Assembly: GCF_001509795.1 (NCBI RefSeq)
Contig: NZ_LLZN01000063.1
Location: 1-64,000, forward strand
Length of the DNA: 64,000 nt
DNA from: Streptomyces sp. NRRL WC-3605
GTDB taxonomy: Bacteria > Actinomycetota > Actinomycetes > Streptomycetales > Streptomycetaceae
Reading direction: 5' to 3'
Position 1 is the stretch's first letter; every line of letters starts with the position of its first letter. A program made the position numbers and the translations under genes. The notes under the pieces were generated by a model. The model searched no databases. It worked only from the letters and a program-made list of their open reading frames with translations, and had not been told where the DNA came from. Shown one piece after another: positions 9,131 through 18,220 of this stretch.

Positions 9131-9170
9131 GGGCCGGTTTCACCACTCCTGTCGGCGGCGAAACCGGCCC
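9131..9170 (-). terminator. Terminator of dxs
   Basis: An 11-bp perfect stem, 9131-9141 with 9160-9170, has an 18-nt loop. It is 22 bp past the dxs stop and upstream of the permease. Confidence 0.7.
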
Positions 9171-9191
9171 GTTCGGACCTGTGAGGACCCG

Positions 9192-11120
9192 TCAGTCGCG
9201 CGCGGACTCCACGGCGTCGGCCTCGGCCGCGGTGCGGTCGAACCGGCCGTCGAGCTTGGAGACCAGACCGGTGACCTGGCGGGCGATGTCGGGGGCGGTC
9301 AGACCGATCTCCGCCATGACCTCGGCGCGCGAGGCGTGGTCGAGGAAGCGCGGCGGGATGCCGAAGTCGCGCAGCGGGACGTCGACGCCCGCGTCCCGCA
9401 GGGCCTGGGCGACGGCCGAGCCGACCCCGCCGACGCGGCTGTTGTCCTCGACGGTGACGACCACGCGGTGCCGCTCGGCGAGCGGGGCCATGGCCTCGTC
9501 GACGGGCTTGACCCAGCGCGGGTCGACGACCGTGGTGGAGATGCCCTGCCGGTCGAGCAGACCGGCGATCTCCAGGCACATCGGCGCGAGGGCGCCCACG
9601 GAGACCAGCAGGACGTCCGGGCGGTCGGTGCCGGGCTCGCGCAGCACGTCCATGCCGCCGACACGGCCCACGGCGGGCACGGCGGGGCCGACGGCTCCCT
9701 TGGAGAAGCGGACGACGGTCGGGGCGTCCTCGACCTGGACGGCCTCGCGCAGCTGGGCGCGCACCTGGTCGGCGTCGCGCGGGGCGGCGAGCCGCAGGCC
9801 GGGGACGACCTGGAGGATCGACATGTCCCACATGCCGTTGTGGGAGGCGCCGTCGGTGCCGGTGACGCCGGCCCGGTCGAGCACGAAGGTGACCCCGCAC
9901 TTGTGCAGGGCGACGTCCATGAGGACCTGGTCGAAAGCGCGGTTGAGGAACGTGGCGTAGACGGCGAAGACGGGGTGCACCCCGCCGGTGGCCAGGCCGG
10001 CCGCGGAGACCGCGCCGTGCTGCTCGGCGATGCCGACGTCGTAGACCCGTTCGGGGAACCTCTTGGCGAACTTGTCCAGGCCGACCGGCTGGAGCATGGC
10101 GGCGGTGATGGCGACGACGTCGTCACGCTCCTCGCCGAGCTTGACCATCTCCTCGCCGAACACGGACGTCCAGTCGGCGCCGGAGGAGGCGATCGGCAGT
10201 CCGGTGTCGGGGTGGATCTTGCCGACGGCGTGGAAGCGGTCGGCCTCGTCCTGGAGGGCGGGCTGGTAGCCGCGGCCCTTCTCGGTGAGGCAGTGCACGA
10301 TGACCGGGCCGCCGAAGCGCTTGGCGCGGGCGAGGGCCGACTCCAGGGCCTCGATGTCGTGGCCGTCGATCGGGCCGACGTACTTCAGGCCCAGGTCCTC
10401 GAACATGCCCTGCGGGGCGATGAAGTCCTTCAGGCCCTTCTTCGCGCCGTGCAGGGTCTCGTAGAGGGGCCTGCCGACGACCGGGGTGCGGTCGAGGATC
10501 TCCTTGGTGCGGGTGAGGAAGCGCTCGTAGCCGTCGGTGGTGCGCAGCGTCGCCAGGTGGTTGGCGAGGCCGCCGATGGTGGGCGCGTAGGAGCGCTCGT
10601 TGTCGTTGACGACGATGACGAGGGGGCGGTCCTTGGCCTCGGCGATGTTGTTCAGCGCCTCCCAGGCCATGCCGCCGGTCAGGGCGCCGTCGCCGATGAC
10701 GGCGACGACGTGGTCCTCGCGCTTCCTGAGCTGGTTGGCCTTGGCGAGGCCGTCGGCCCAGCCGAGGACGGTCGACGCGTGCGAGTTCTCGATGACGTCG
10801 TGCTCGGACTCGGCCTGCGAGGGGTAGCCGGACAGGCCGCCCTTCATCTTCAGGCGGCTGAAGTCCTGACGGCCGGTGAGCAGCTTGTGCACGTAGGACT
10901 GGTGGCCGGTGTCCCAGAGGACCTTGTCCTTCGGCGACTCGAACACCCGGTGCAGGGCGATGGTCAGCTCGACCACGCCGAGGTTGGGGCCGAGGTGGCC
11001 GCCGGTCTTGGAAACGGCCTCGACGAGGAAGGTCCGGATCTCCTCTGCCAGCTGGACCAGCTGCTCAGGGGTGAGCCGGTCCAGATCGCGCGGTCCCGTG
11101 ATGCGGGTCAGCAGCGGCAC
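9192..11120 (-). CDS. dxs: 1-deoxy-D-xylulose-5-phosphate synthase
   Basis: A 642-residue thiamine-diphosphate enzyme. It condenses pyruvate and glyceraldehyde 3-phosphate in the first step of the MEP isoprenoid pathway and also feeds thiamine and pyridoxal synthesis. Visible motifs are the conserved catalytic His region ([10 protein letters not shown]42), the ThDP/Mg motif [16 protein letters not shown] at 143-158, and the DXS-type middle segment [16 protein letters not shown]. The transketolase pyrimidine-binding and C-terminal domains follow in order. GTG 11120 has GGAGG five bases upstream. Full length and intact. Confidence 0.97.
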   Translation of the reverse strand: MPLLTRITGPRDLDRLTPEQLVQLAEEIRTFLVEAVSKTGGHLGPNLGVVELTIALHRVFESPKDKVLWDTGHQSYVHKLLTGRQDFSRLKMKGGLSGYPSQAESEHDVIENSHASTVLGWADGLAKANQLRKREDHVVAVIGDGALTGGMAWEALNNIAEAKDRPLVIVVNDNERSYAPTIGGLANHLATLRTTDGYERFLTRTKEILDRTPVVGRPLYETLHGAKKGLKDFIAPQGMFEDLGLKYVGPIDGHDIEALESALARAKRFGGPVIVHCLTEKGRGYQPALQDEADRFHAVGKIHPDTGLPIASSGADWTSVFGEEMVKLGEERDDVVAITAAMLQPVGLDKFAKRFPERVYDVGIAEQHGAVSAAGLATGGVHPVFAVYATFLNRAFDQVLMDVALHKCGVTFVLDRAGVTGTDGASHNGMWDMSILQVVPGLRLAAPRDADQVRAQLREAVQVEDAPTVVRFSKGAVGPAVPAVGRVGGMDVLREPGTDRPDVLLVSVGALAPMCLEIAGLLDRQGISTTVVDPRWVKPVDEAMAPLAERHRVVVTVEDNSRVGGVGSAVAQALRDAGVDVPLRDFGIPPRFLDHASRAEVMAEIGLTAPDIARQVTGLVSKLDGRFDRTAAEADAVESARD

Positions 11121-11264
11121 CCGTGCCTCCTTGCTGTAGAGCGGTCGAGCTGTTGCCGGGCTTGTCGAGTCTAATGTTCCGCTCCGGCGGAAGGTTCCCG
11201 GCCCCGGCCAGGCGCGTCACGCATTCGGCTCCACCTCGTGACGCCCTGTGCCACGACGCCGCGA

Positions 11265-11329
11265 AGGGGCGCGGGGAACGGCGCGACCAGCCACAACGGA
11301 CCGGTACCCGCCGATTCACCCGCGCCCCT
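11265..11329. repeat. Dispersed Streptomyces intergenic element, copy B, within a hairpin
   Basis: AGGGGCGCGGG (11265-11275) and CCCGCGCCCCT (11319-11329) are exact reverse complements and enclose the second copy of the element seen at 5010-5055. It sits between dxs and xylH; it may also stop xylFGH transcripts. Confidence 0.55.
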
Positions 11330-11348
11330 GGGCGCTACCGCGTAACCC

Positions 11349-12644
11349 CTATGCGCGGCCCGCGGTCTTCTGCGTCTTGCGGGTGATCGAGTCGATCACG
11401 ACCGTGGTGAGCAGGACACCGGCGGTGATCATGTACTTCACCGGCTCGGCGATGGACTCCAGCTGGAGGCCGTACTGGATCGAGACGATGACCAGGACAC
11501 CCAGGAGGGCGTTCCAGGTGCGGCCGCGACCACCGAAGAGGGACGTACCACCGATGACGGCCGCCGCGATGGCGTTCATCAGCAGGTCACCGGTACCGGC
11601 GCTCTGGTTGGCGGAGGCGATCTTGGAGGCCAGGAAGAGGCCGCCGATCGCCGCGAAGCCACCGGAGATCGCGAACACCGAGATGCGCACGGCGGTCACG
11701 TTGATGCCGGCACGGCGCGAGGCCTCGACGCTGCCACCGAGCGCGAAGATCTTGCGGCCGTACGACGTGCGGCGCAGCAGGAAGTCCGTGCCGACCAGGA
11801 ACACCAGGAAGATGACCGTGGCCAGCGGCAGGCCCTTGTACTGGTTGTACATGATCGCCGCGGCGAAGGAGACGACGCCCAGCAGGGCGGTCCGCATGAT
11901 CGTGTCGCTCAGCGGGCGGAACGGGATGCCCGCGGCCTCGCGGCGGCGGTTGCCCAGGAAGGAGCTGATGAAGAACAGCGCCGTCACGACCGCCGCCAGG
12001 CCGTAGGCGGCCGCCACGTCCGAGAAGAAGTACGTGGTGAGCTTGCCGATCAGGCCGTCGCTGTCGAGGTTGATCGTGCCGTTCTCGCCCAGCGTCTGGA
12101 GCATGAAGCCGAGCCAGAAGAGCAGGCCGGCCAGGGTCACGGCGAAGGCGGGGGCGCCCAGCACCGCGAAGAAGAAGCCGTGCGCCGCGCCGATGGCGGC
12201 ACCGCACGCGATCGCGAAGAGCACGGCTGCCCACTCGGGCCAGCCCTGGTTCACCGCGAGGACGGCGGCGATGGCGCTGGAGGCACCGCTGACGGAGCCG
12301 ACGGACAGGTCGATCTCACCGAGCAGCAGCACGAACACGATGCCGACCGAGATCATGCCGGTGCCGACCATCGTGACGGTGATGTCGTTGATGTTCTGCG
12401 CCGACAGGAACGCGGAGTTCAGGCTCTGGAAGATGATGCAGATGGCGACCAGGCCGAGGATGACCGGCAGGGAGCCGAGCTCACCGGCCTTTATCTTGCG
12501 CCGGAACTCGCCGATGTAGCCGGCGAGGCCCTGCTCCTGCACGAGCAGGCGGGGGTCGACCGCGGTCACCGCGGCGGCGGCGGCCTCGGGGTTGACGACC
12601 TCGTGCTCGTCCGTGGCCGCGGTGGAGGTCTTGTCGGTGCTCAC
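11349..12644 (-). CDS. xylH: Sugar ABC transporter permease, XylH-like
   Basis: A 431-residue permease of the BPD_transp_2 (ribose/xylose) family with about 10-12 hydrophobic segments. Family hallmarks are visible: LLLGEIDLSVGSVSG near the middle and the cytoplasmic loop ALGGSVEASRRAGINVTAVR that contacts the ATPase. About 60 Ala/Glu-rich N-terminal residues precede the first helix. GTG 12644 overlaps the stop of the ATPase gene by 4 bp (GTGA). It is the last gene of a binding-protein/ATPase/permease operon next to a ROK regulator. In S. coelicolor this arrangement (from memory SCO6009-6011) takes up D-xylose. Confidence 0.92.
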   Translation of the reverse strand: MSTDKTSTAATDEHEVVNPEAAAAAVTAVDPRLLVQEQGLAGYIGEFRRKIKAGELGSLPVILGLVAICIIFQSLNSAFLSAQNINDITVTMVGTGMISVGIVFVLLLGEIDLSVGSVSGASSAIAAVLAVNQGWPEWAAVLFAIACGAAIGAAHGFFFAVLGAPAFAVTLAGLLFWLGFMLQTLGENGTINLDSDGLIGKLTTYFFSDVAAAYGLAAVVTALFFISSFLGNRRREAAGIPFRPLSDTIMRTALLGVVSFAAAIMYNQYKGLPLATVIFLVFLVGTDFLLRRTSYGRKIFALGGSVEASRRAGINVTAVRISVFAISGGFAAIGGLFLASKIASANQSAGTGDLLMNAIAAAVIGGTSLFGGRGRTWNALLGVLVIVSIQYGLQLESIAEPVKYMITAGVLLTTVVIDSITRKTQKTAGRA

Positions 12645-13423
12645 TTGGAAACCTCCCCGGTCGTGCGCGCCGCACGGCGGGTCACGGCGTTGTCGGTGGC
12701 GCCGGTGATGGCGGAGATGATCTCCTCCTGCGAGGTCGTCTTGACCTCGAAGACGCCGTTGTTCTTGCCGAGCCGCAGCACGGCGACCTTGTCCGCCACG
12801 GCCTTGACGTCGGCCATGTTGTGGCTGATGAGGATGACGGCGTGGCCGCGCTCGCGGAGCCGCTCGACCAGGTCGAGGACCTGGGCGGTCTGCTCGACAC
12901 CGAGGGCCGCGGTGGGCTCGTCGAGGATGACCAGCTTGGGCTCGCCGAGCATGGAGCGGGCGATGGCCACGGTCTGGCGCTGACCGCCGGAGAGCGAGGC
13001 GATCGGGATGCGCACGCTGGGGATGCGGATCGAGAGGGTCTGGAGCAGCTCGCGGGAGCGGCGCTCCATCTCGACCTCGTCCAGGATGCCGCGCTTCTTC
13101 AGCTCGCGGCCCAGGAAGAGGTTGCCTACGACGTCGATGTTGTCGCACAGCGCGAGGTCCTGGTACACCGTCGCGATGCCGAGGGCCTGGGCGTCGTGCG
13201 GCCGGTTGATCGACACGGCCTTGCCTTCCCATTCGATGACGCCTTCATCGATGGGGTGCACGCCGGCGATCGTCTTGACCAGCGTGGACTTTCCGGCGCC
13301 GTTGTCGCCCACCAGGGCGACCACTTCACCGGCGTGGACCTCAAGCTCTACGTCGGTGAGCGCCTGAACGGCACCGAACCGCTTGGAGACCCCGCGCAAC
13401 GCCAGCACGGGCGTAGCGGACAC
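12641..13423 (-). CDS. xylG: Sugar ABC transporter ATP-binding protein, XylG-like
   Basis: A 260-residue ABC ATPase energising xylose uptake. It has Walker A GDNGAGKST, the signature LSGGQRQTVAIARS and Walker B LVILDEPTAALG. Only one ABC domain is present, whereas the E. coli XylG/RbsA type has two in tandem, so this one should work as a homodimer. GTG 13423 is preferred because AAGGAG lies nine bases before it (13433-13438). A longer frame to ATG 13558 adds 45 residues without similarity to the family; ATG 13432 abuts the AAGGAG directly. Confidence 0.9.
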   Translation of the reverse strand: MSATPVLALRGVSKRFGAVQALTDVELEVHAGEVVALVGDNGAGKSTLVKTIAGVHPIDEGVIEWEGKAVSINRPHDAQALGIATVYQDLALCDNIDVVGNLFLGRELKKRGILDEVEMERRSRELLQTLSIRIPSVRIPIASLSGGQRQTVAIARSMLGEPKLVILDEPTAALGVEQTAQVLDLVERLRERGHAVILISHNMADVKAVADKVAVLRLGKNNGVFEVKTTSQEEIISAITGATDNAVTRRAARTTGEVSK

Positions 13424-13609
13424 GTGAACCATCTCCTTCGCCGCCTGACCCGGCGGAAGGGTTGTGCAGAGAGATTTGGGGGGATCCGTCCGGCGCCCCG
13501 CGCCGAGCTTGCGGGGCTGAATGATGCGCGGGGCGCCGGAGGAGTCGAGAGCAGTCATGCCCCGTGCGGGAATCCGGTGACGAACTCCCGCACACGCGAG
13601 GGGACTCGA

Positions 13610-14722
13610 CTAGCCGATCTTGAGCTCGTCGCACGCGGCCTTGTACTTGCCGGTGCAGATCTCGTCGGCGGTGTAGACGCCGTCCTTGATGACGGTGTCG
13701 TTGACGTTGGCCTTCGTCAGCGAGGTGACCGGGACGAGGACGGACGGGACGGCCTTCTGGCTGTCGCTGTCGACCTTGTCCTTGGCGATGGAGTCGAGCG
13801 ACTTGCCCTGGGCGAGCGCGACGGCCATCTCGGCGGCGGCGCTGGCCTCGGGGGCGTACGGCTTGTAGACGCTCATGAACTGCTCACCGGTGATGATGCG
13901 CTGCACGGCGGCGAGTTCGGCGTCCTGGCCGGTGACCGGGACCTTGATGCCGGCGGCCTTCAGGGCGGTGATGATGCCGCCCGCCATGCCGTCGTTGGCG
14001 GAGTAGACGCCGACGATCTTCTTCTTGCCGAGGGCCGAGATCGCCGCCTCCATGTTGGCGTTGGCGTTCTCCGGCTTCCACTCCTTGGTGTCGTACTCCT
14101 TGCCGACCTTGACCTTGCCGTCGAGGGCCTCGTGCGCGCCCTTCTTGAACATGGCGGCGTTCGGGTCGGTGACGGAGCCGTTCATCATCACGATCTCCCC
14201 GTCCTTGGCCTTGTCGCCAAGGGCCTCGAGGAGGGCCGCGCCCTGGGTCTTGCCGACCTCGACGTTGTCGAACGAGGTGTAGGCGCTGATCGGGCCCTCG
14301 GCCAGGCGGTCGTACGCGACGACCTTGATGCCGGCGTCCACGGCCTTCTGGACCGAGTTCTTGATCGCCTTGGCGTCGACGGCGTCCAGGATGAGGACGT
14401 CCACCTTGTTGGTGATCATGGTGTCGACCTGCTGCGCCTGCAGGTTCGCGTCCTGCTTGGCGTTGTTGTAGTCGACCTTGGCCTTGCCGTTCGTCAGCTC
14501 CTTGATCTTCTGCTCGATCAGCGGGCGGTCGAACTTCTCGTAACGAGCGGTCTGGTTCTCGGGGAGCAGCAGACCGACCTTGATGTCGTCGCCCTTCTTG
14601 GCGGACGAGGCGGTGGAGTCCTTGCCGCCGTCCGCTTCCTCGGCGCTGCCACAGGCAGCCAGCGAGACGGCCATCGCACCAGCGGCGATGGCAACAGCGG
14701 CGCGACGCATACGCGTGTTCAC
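13610..14722 (-). CDS. xylF: Sugar-binding lipoprotein, XylF-like
   Basis: A 370-residue periplasmic-binding-protein family 4 (ribose/xylose type) lipoprotein. A Sec signal peptide ends in the lipobox LAAC with C24, so it is lipid-anchored outside the membrane. The first strand VGLLLPENQTARYEKFDRP and the motif VDVLILDAVDAKAI match D-xylose-binding proteins. GTG 14722 has GGGAGG eight bases upstream. A 186-bp gap separates it from the ATPase gene start, so expression of binding protein and transporter may differ. Substrate xylose is inferred from family and neighbours. Confidence 0.92.
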   Translation of the reverse strand: MNTRMRRAAVAIAAGAMAVSLAACGSAEEADGGKDSTASSAKKGDDIKVGLLLPENQTARYEKFDRPLIEQKIKELTNGKAKVDYNNAKQDANLQAQQVDTMITNKVDVLILDAVDAKAIKNSVQKAVDAGIKVVAYDRLAEGPISAYTSFDNVEVGKTQGAALLEALGDKAKDGEIVMMNGSVTDPNAAMFKKGAHEALDGKVKVGKEYDTKEWKPENANANMEAAISALGKKKIVGVYSANDGMAGGIITALKAAGIKVPVTGQDAELAAVQRIITGEQFMSVYKPYAPEASAAAEMAVALAQGKSLDSIAKDKVDSDSQKAVPSVLVPVTSLTKANVNDTVIKDGVYTADEICTGKYKAACDELKIG

Positions 14723-14843
14723 TTCAGAAACCTCCCTGACGAGGCCGCGACGTTGCGGCCGAGGTGGCTGGAAGTCAACTCGGCCACACGTGCGACGTCA
14801 AGAAGTAAATCCTTAACGGGTTGGCAACGGTGCCATCCGTTCT
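14723..14843 (-). promoter_or_regulatory. xylF promoter/operator region
   Basis: The minus strand carries TTGACG at 14801-14796 and a second TTGAC-containing hexamer about 23 bp further on, near 14778. This 121-bp gap between rok7B7 and xylF must hold the xylFGH promoter and is the expected target of the ROK regulator. No clear -10 could be assigned. Confidence 0.4.
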
Positions 14844-16043
14844 CTAAGTGAAGACGGGGGCAGCCGCGTGCAGAGTGCTGTCCAAAAGGGTCGAATCGCC
14901 CATCTCGCTGAGCGCGAGAGCAAGGGCGCCGAGCACCTCCGCACGGCCTCCAAGGGCCCCTGGAAGCACGCTCAGTTGGCGTGCGGCACTGGGGATGGCA
15001 TAGCGCCCCACGGACTCCCTGATGGGCCCCAGGACCAGCTCACCGGCCTCCGCGAGGTCGCCCCCGAGGACGACCCGGCTCGGGTTCAGGAGGTTGCAGA
15101 GCTGGGCGACGCCGCTGCCGATGTGCCGGCCGACGTCGGCGACCACCCTGCGGCAGCCCGGATCACCGTCCCTGGCCAGGCGTACGACGCCCTCCATGGT
15201 CAGATCCGTGCCGTGGGAGGACTGCAGCAGCGGCAGCACGTAGCGCGCGGCCGCGAAGGTCTCCAGGCAGCCGCGGTTGCCGCAGCGGCAGACCGGGCCG
15301 GACTCGTCCAGGGTGATGTGCCCGATCTCCCCGGCGGTGCCGCCGGGCCCCCGGTAGATCTTGCCGTCGATGACCAGGCCGGCCCCGACGCCGCTGGCGA
15401 CCTTGATGTACGCCAGGTCCCGCACCCCGCGCCCGCTGCCCCAGACCAGCTCGCCCAGGGCGCCGAGGTTGGCGTCGTTGTCGACGTGCACGGGCACGCC
15501 GAGCCGCTCGCGCAGCTCCTCGGCGGGTTTGGTGCCGGTCCACCCCGGCAGGATGGCCGTCGAGCCCAGGGTGCCGGACTCGACGTCGATCGGGCCGGGC
15601 ACGCCGAGGCCCACCCCGGCGACCTTGGAGGGGTCCACGCCGGTCGCCGCGATCAGCCGGTTGACCAGCTCTTCCGCGCGGTCGAAGCCCTGGGCGGAGG
15701 AGGCGTCCACGTCCAGCGGCTCGGACTCCTCGGCCAGCACCTGGTGGGCGAGGTTGCCCACCGCCACCCGCAGGTGCGCGTGCCCGAAGTCGACGCCGAT
15801 GACGATGCCGGCGTCCCCGCTCAGGGAGACGCTGCGGGCCCGGCGCCCGCCCGCCGACGTGGGCGTGACCTCGACCGTTCCGCCGTCCTTGAGCTCCCGG
15901 ACGATATTGGAGACCGTCGCCGCGGACAGACCCGTGGTCCTCGCGATCTCGGCCTGGGTGAGTGATCCGGCCAGCCGAACGGCCCGGACCACCCGTTCCA
16001 GGTTGGCTCGGTGCAGCGACGACTGCGACCCCGGAGTCTCCAC
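14844..16043 (-). CDS. rok7B7: ROK-family transcriptional regulator, Rok7B7-like
   Basis: A 399-residue regulator. An N-terminal winged helix (about 10-70, TQAEIARTTGLSAATVSNIV) is followed by the ROK sugar-kinase-like fold with an ATP-fold GVDFG motif and the zinc motif CRCGNRGCLE. From memory the S. coelicolor orthologue (SCO6008) controls xylose uptake, carbon catabolite repression and antibiotic production. GTG 16043 was chosen because a perfect AGGAGG (16049-16054) lies five bases upstream; a TTG 51 bp earlier is possible but lacks such a site. It is flanked by the two transporters it is thought to influence, xylFGH downstream and ngcEFG upstream, all in one orientation. Confidence 0.93.
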   Translation of the reverse strand: METPGSQSSLHRANLERVVRAVRLAGSLTQAEIARTTGLSAATVSNIVRELKDGGTVEVTPTSAGGRRARSVSLSGDAGIVIGVDFGHAHLRVAVGNLAHQVLAEESEPLDVDASSAQGFDRAEELVNRLIAATGVDPSKVAGVGLGVPGPIDVESGTLGSTAILPGWTGTKPAEELRERLGVPVHVDNDANLGALGELVWGSGRGVRDLAYIKVASGVGAGLVIDGKIYRGPGGTAGEIGHITLDESGPVCRCGNRGCLETFAAARYVLPLLQSSHGTDLTMEGVVRLARDGDPGCRRVVADVGRHIGSGVAQLCNLLNPSRVVLGGDLAEAGELVLGPIRESVGRYAIPSAARQLSVLPGALGGRAEVLGALALALSEMGDSTLLDSTLHAAAPVFT

Positions 16044-16172
16044 GACGACCTCCTGCGCGCGGGACCGCTTCGGTGAGGCCCCGTTCGTGTCCAACTAGTG
16101 AACTCTAAGCTGAGCCGTTCGGGTCGCCTCCCGTCAAGAGGTTGAACCGGATCCGGGTACGTGCACACAGCG

Positions 16173-16208
16173 GCGCACGCCGCTCCCTGGGCGGGGAACG
16201 GCGTGCGC
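16173..16208 (-). terminator. Terminator of ngcEFG
   Basis: A 10-bp perfect stem, 16173-16182 with 16199-16208, lies 30 bp past the ngcG stop and before the rok7B7 start. Confidence 0.6.
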
Positions 16209-16237
16209 ACGCTCGGCTCCGGAGCGCTACCCGTGCT

Positions 16238-17173
16238 TCACTTCAGAGTCGCGGACGTGAGACCCGCCTGCACCTGCCGCTGGAAGGACAGGTACACGAT
16301 CAGCATCGGGATCATGGCGATGGTCACGCCGGCGAAGAGGACCGGGAGGTCGGAGGCGTAGCCCTGCTGCTGCTGGAGCTGGATGAGCCCCTGGGTCAGG
16401 ACGTAGCGCTCGGGGTCGTCGCCGCTCTGCGGCTGCATGAGGACCGTCGGCAGGATGAACTGGTTCCACTGGCCCAGGGTGTTGAAGATGCCGACGCTCA
16501 GCAGACCCGGCTTCGCCATCGGCAGCATCACCTGGAAGAAGGTCCGGCTGTGCGAGGCCCCGTCCAGGATCGCCGCCTCGAAGACGGCCGTGGGCAGCGT
16601 CCGGAAGAAGGAGTGCATGAAGAACACGGTGAACGGCATCGAGTAGGCGACGTACACCAGGATCAGCCCCTGGTACGTGTTCAGCATGTCGAGGCGCCGC
16701 ACCATGAAGAACAGCGGCACCAGCGCCAGGAACACCGGGAACATGGCGCCCGCGACGAAGAAGAAGTACAGGAAACGGTTGCCCCAGAACTCGTAGCGGG
16801 CCAGCACGTACGCCGCCATCGAGCCGAACAGCATCGTCAACGGCACCGAGAAGACCAGCACGATGACGGTGTTCAGGAAGTAGTCGCCGATGCCCTTCTC
16901 CCAGGCGCGGGAGAAGACGTCCAGCGACCAGTTCTGCGGCCAGCCGAAGGCGGAGCCGCCGATCTGGGCGTCGGTCTTGAAGGAGCTGAGCACCAGCCAC
17001 AGCAGCGGCAGCACGATCAGCAGCGCCCACAGGGCGAGGAAGCCGTGCGAGAAGACGTTCAGTACGACGCCTTCGCTGCGCTGATCGCCGGGGCGGACCG
17101 GGTTCTTGCGGACCGAGGACTGGGCCGGGACCGTGCCGCTCGCGGCGGGGGTCTCCTTGAGGGGTGCGCTCAT
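16238..17173 (-). CDS. ngcG: Carbohydrate ABC transporter permease, NgcG-like
   Basis: A 311-residue MalG-type permease with six hydrophobic helices and a 40-residue cytoplasmic N-terminus. The EAA loop that docks the ATPase is visible as EAAILDGASHSRTFFQVMLP. With NgcF it forms the membrane channel for GlcNAc/chitobiose uptake. No ATPase gene lies in the operon, as expected for streptomycete CUT1 systems that share the MsiK ATPase encoded elsewhere. It starts 18 bp after ngcF, ATG 17173. Confidence 0.92.
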   Translation of the reverse strand: MSAPLKETPAASGTVPAQSSVRKNPVRPGDQRSEGVVLNVFSHGFLALWALLIVLPLLWLVLSSFKTDAQIGGSAFGWPQNWSLDVFSRAWEKGIGDYFLNTVIVLVFSVPLTMLFGSMAAYVLARYEFWGNRFLYFFFVAGAMFPVFLALVPLFFMVRRLDMLNTYQGLILVYVAYSMPFTVFFMHSFFRTLPTAVFEAAILDGASHSRTFFQVMLPMAKPGLLSVGIFNTLGQWNQFILPTVLMQPQSGDDPERYVLTQGLIQLQQQQGYASDLPVLFAGVTIAMIPMLIVYLSFQRQVQAGLTSATLK

Positions 17174-17191
17174 CGTCGTCTTCTCTCCCGC

Positions 17192-18121
17192 TCAGAACTC
17201 GATGCGCTCGCGGCGGGTGGCACGCAGCGTGAACACGGACACGATCAGGGTGAGGACGAGCATCACGACGCCCATCGCGCAGGCGTAGCCGCTCCTCCCG
17301 TACAGCTGGAAGTTCCGCATCATCACGGTCGCCATGACCTCGCTGTGGTGGTCGGGGCCGCCGCCGAAGTCCCCGGACGTCATCGTGGAGACCAGGATGA
17401 ACATGTCCATCGCGGCGATTCCGAGATAGACCCACGCGGTCTGCACGGAATCCCACAGCAGGGGCAGCGTGATGCGGAAGAAGGACTGCGCACGGCCGGC
17501 GCCGTCGATGAGCGCCGCCTCGTAGATGTCCCGCGGAATGGACTGCATCGCGGCGGAGAACAGCACGAGATAGAAGCCCACACCGTGCCAGACGACGACC
17601 ACCAGAAGGGCCCACAGGACGATGTTCGGCTCGTTGAGCCATTCCACCGGGCTGGTCTCGGAGACCAGTCCGAGTTTGATCAGGAGACCGTTGAGCATGC
17701 CGCCGCCGTCACTGCGGTAGACGGCCCCGAAGAGCACCGCCATGATCGCCAGTGAGAGCACCTGCGGAAAGAAGTAGACGACGCGGTAGTACTTGGAGCC
17801 GGCGACCCCGGACACCCCTCCCGACCTGCTGCGTCCGCCGGCATTCAGCATGAATGCGAAGAACAGCGCGATCAGGATGGTGCTGACCGGGATGAAGATC
17901 AGGAACAGGATGTTGTGCCAGATGGCTCCCATGAAGACGTCGTCCTGGAACAACGCCGTGTAGTTGTCGAGGCCGACGAAATTGAAGGTCTGCGACTGCC
18001 CCTTCCAGTCGGTCAGGGAGTACCCGAACGTCTGGATGTACGGCCAGATCACGAACGTCACGTAGATGGCCACGGGAGCGAACAGAAATCCCGCGACGAA
18101 CCGGTACTGCCCTTTACGCAT
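17192..18121 (-). CDS. ngcF: Carbohydrate ABC transporter permease, NgcF-like
   Basis: A 309-residue MalF-type permease. It has about six transmembrane helices, a first periplasmic loop with the typical LTDWKG motif, and the EAA motif EAALIDGAGRAQSFFRITLP. It heterodimerises with NgcG. ATG 18121 has AGGAAG seven bases upstream; a longer frame runs upstream but lacks a signal. The gene follows ngcE by about 100 bp. Confidence 0.92.
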   Translation of the reverse strand: MRKGQYRFVAGFLFAPVAIYVTFVIWPYIQTFGYSLTDWKGQSQTFNFVGLDNYTALFQDDVFMGAIWHNILFLIFIPVSTILIALFFAFMLNAGGRSRSGGVSGVAGSKYYRVVYFFPQVLSLAIMAVLFGAVYRSDGGGMLNGLLIKLGLVSETSPVEWLNEPNIVLWALLVVVVWHGVGFYLVLFSAAMQSIPRDIYEAALIDGAGRAQSFFRITLPLLWDSVQTAWVYLGIAAMDMFILVSTMTSGDFGGGPDHHSEVMATVMMRNFQLYGRSGYACAMGVVMLVLTLIVSVFTLRATRRERIEF

Positions 18122-18220
18122 TGGCGTCTTCCTGCCCTGTGTTCCCGACGGCGCTGCGGCGACGCCCCGGCGGGGTGCGGGTGACGCGCACGTCACCCGC
18201 ACCCCGCGGGGCCGGTGCGA

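Noticed and set aside
7593..11174. 1193-codon open frame on the plus strand across the permease and dxs
   Set aside because: It crosses two well-supported minus-strand genes and a terminator and encodes only His/Asp/Gly/Arg-rich low-complexity sequence.
13424..13558. N-terminal extension of the XylG-like ATPase
   Set aside because: No family similarity, and a ribosome-binding site supports GTG 13423.
16191..16210. Third copy of the dispersed GCGGGGAAC element
   Set aside because: Only about 13 bp match, and it is part of the ngcEFG terminator hairpin.
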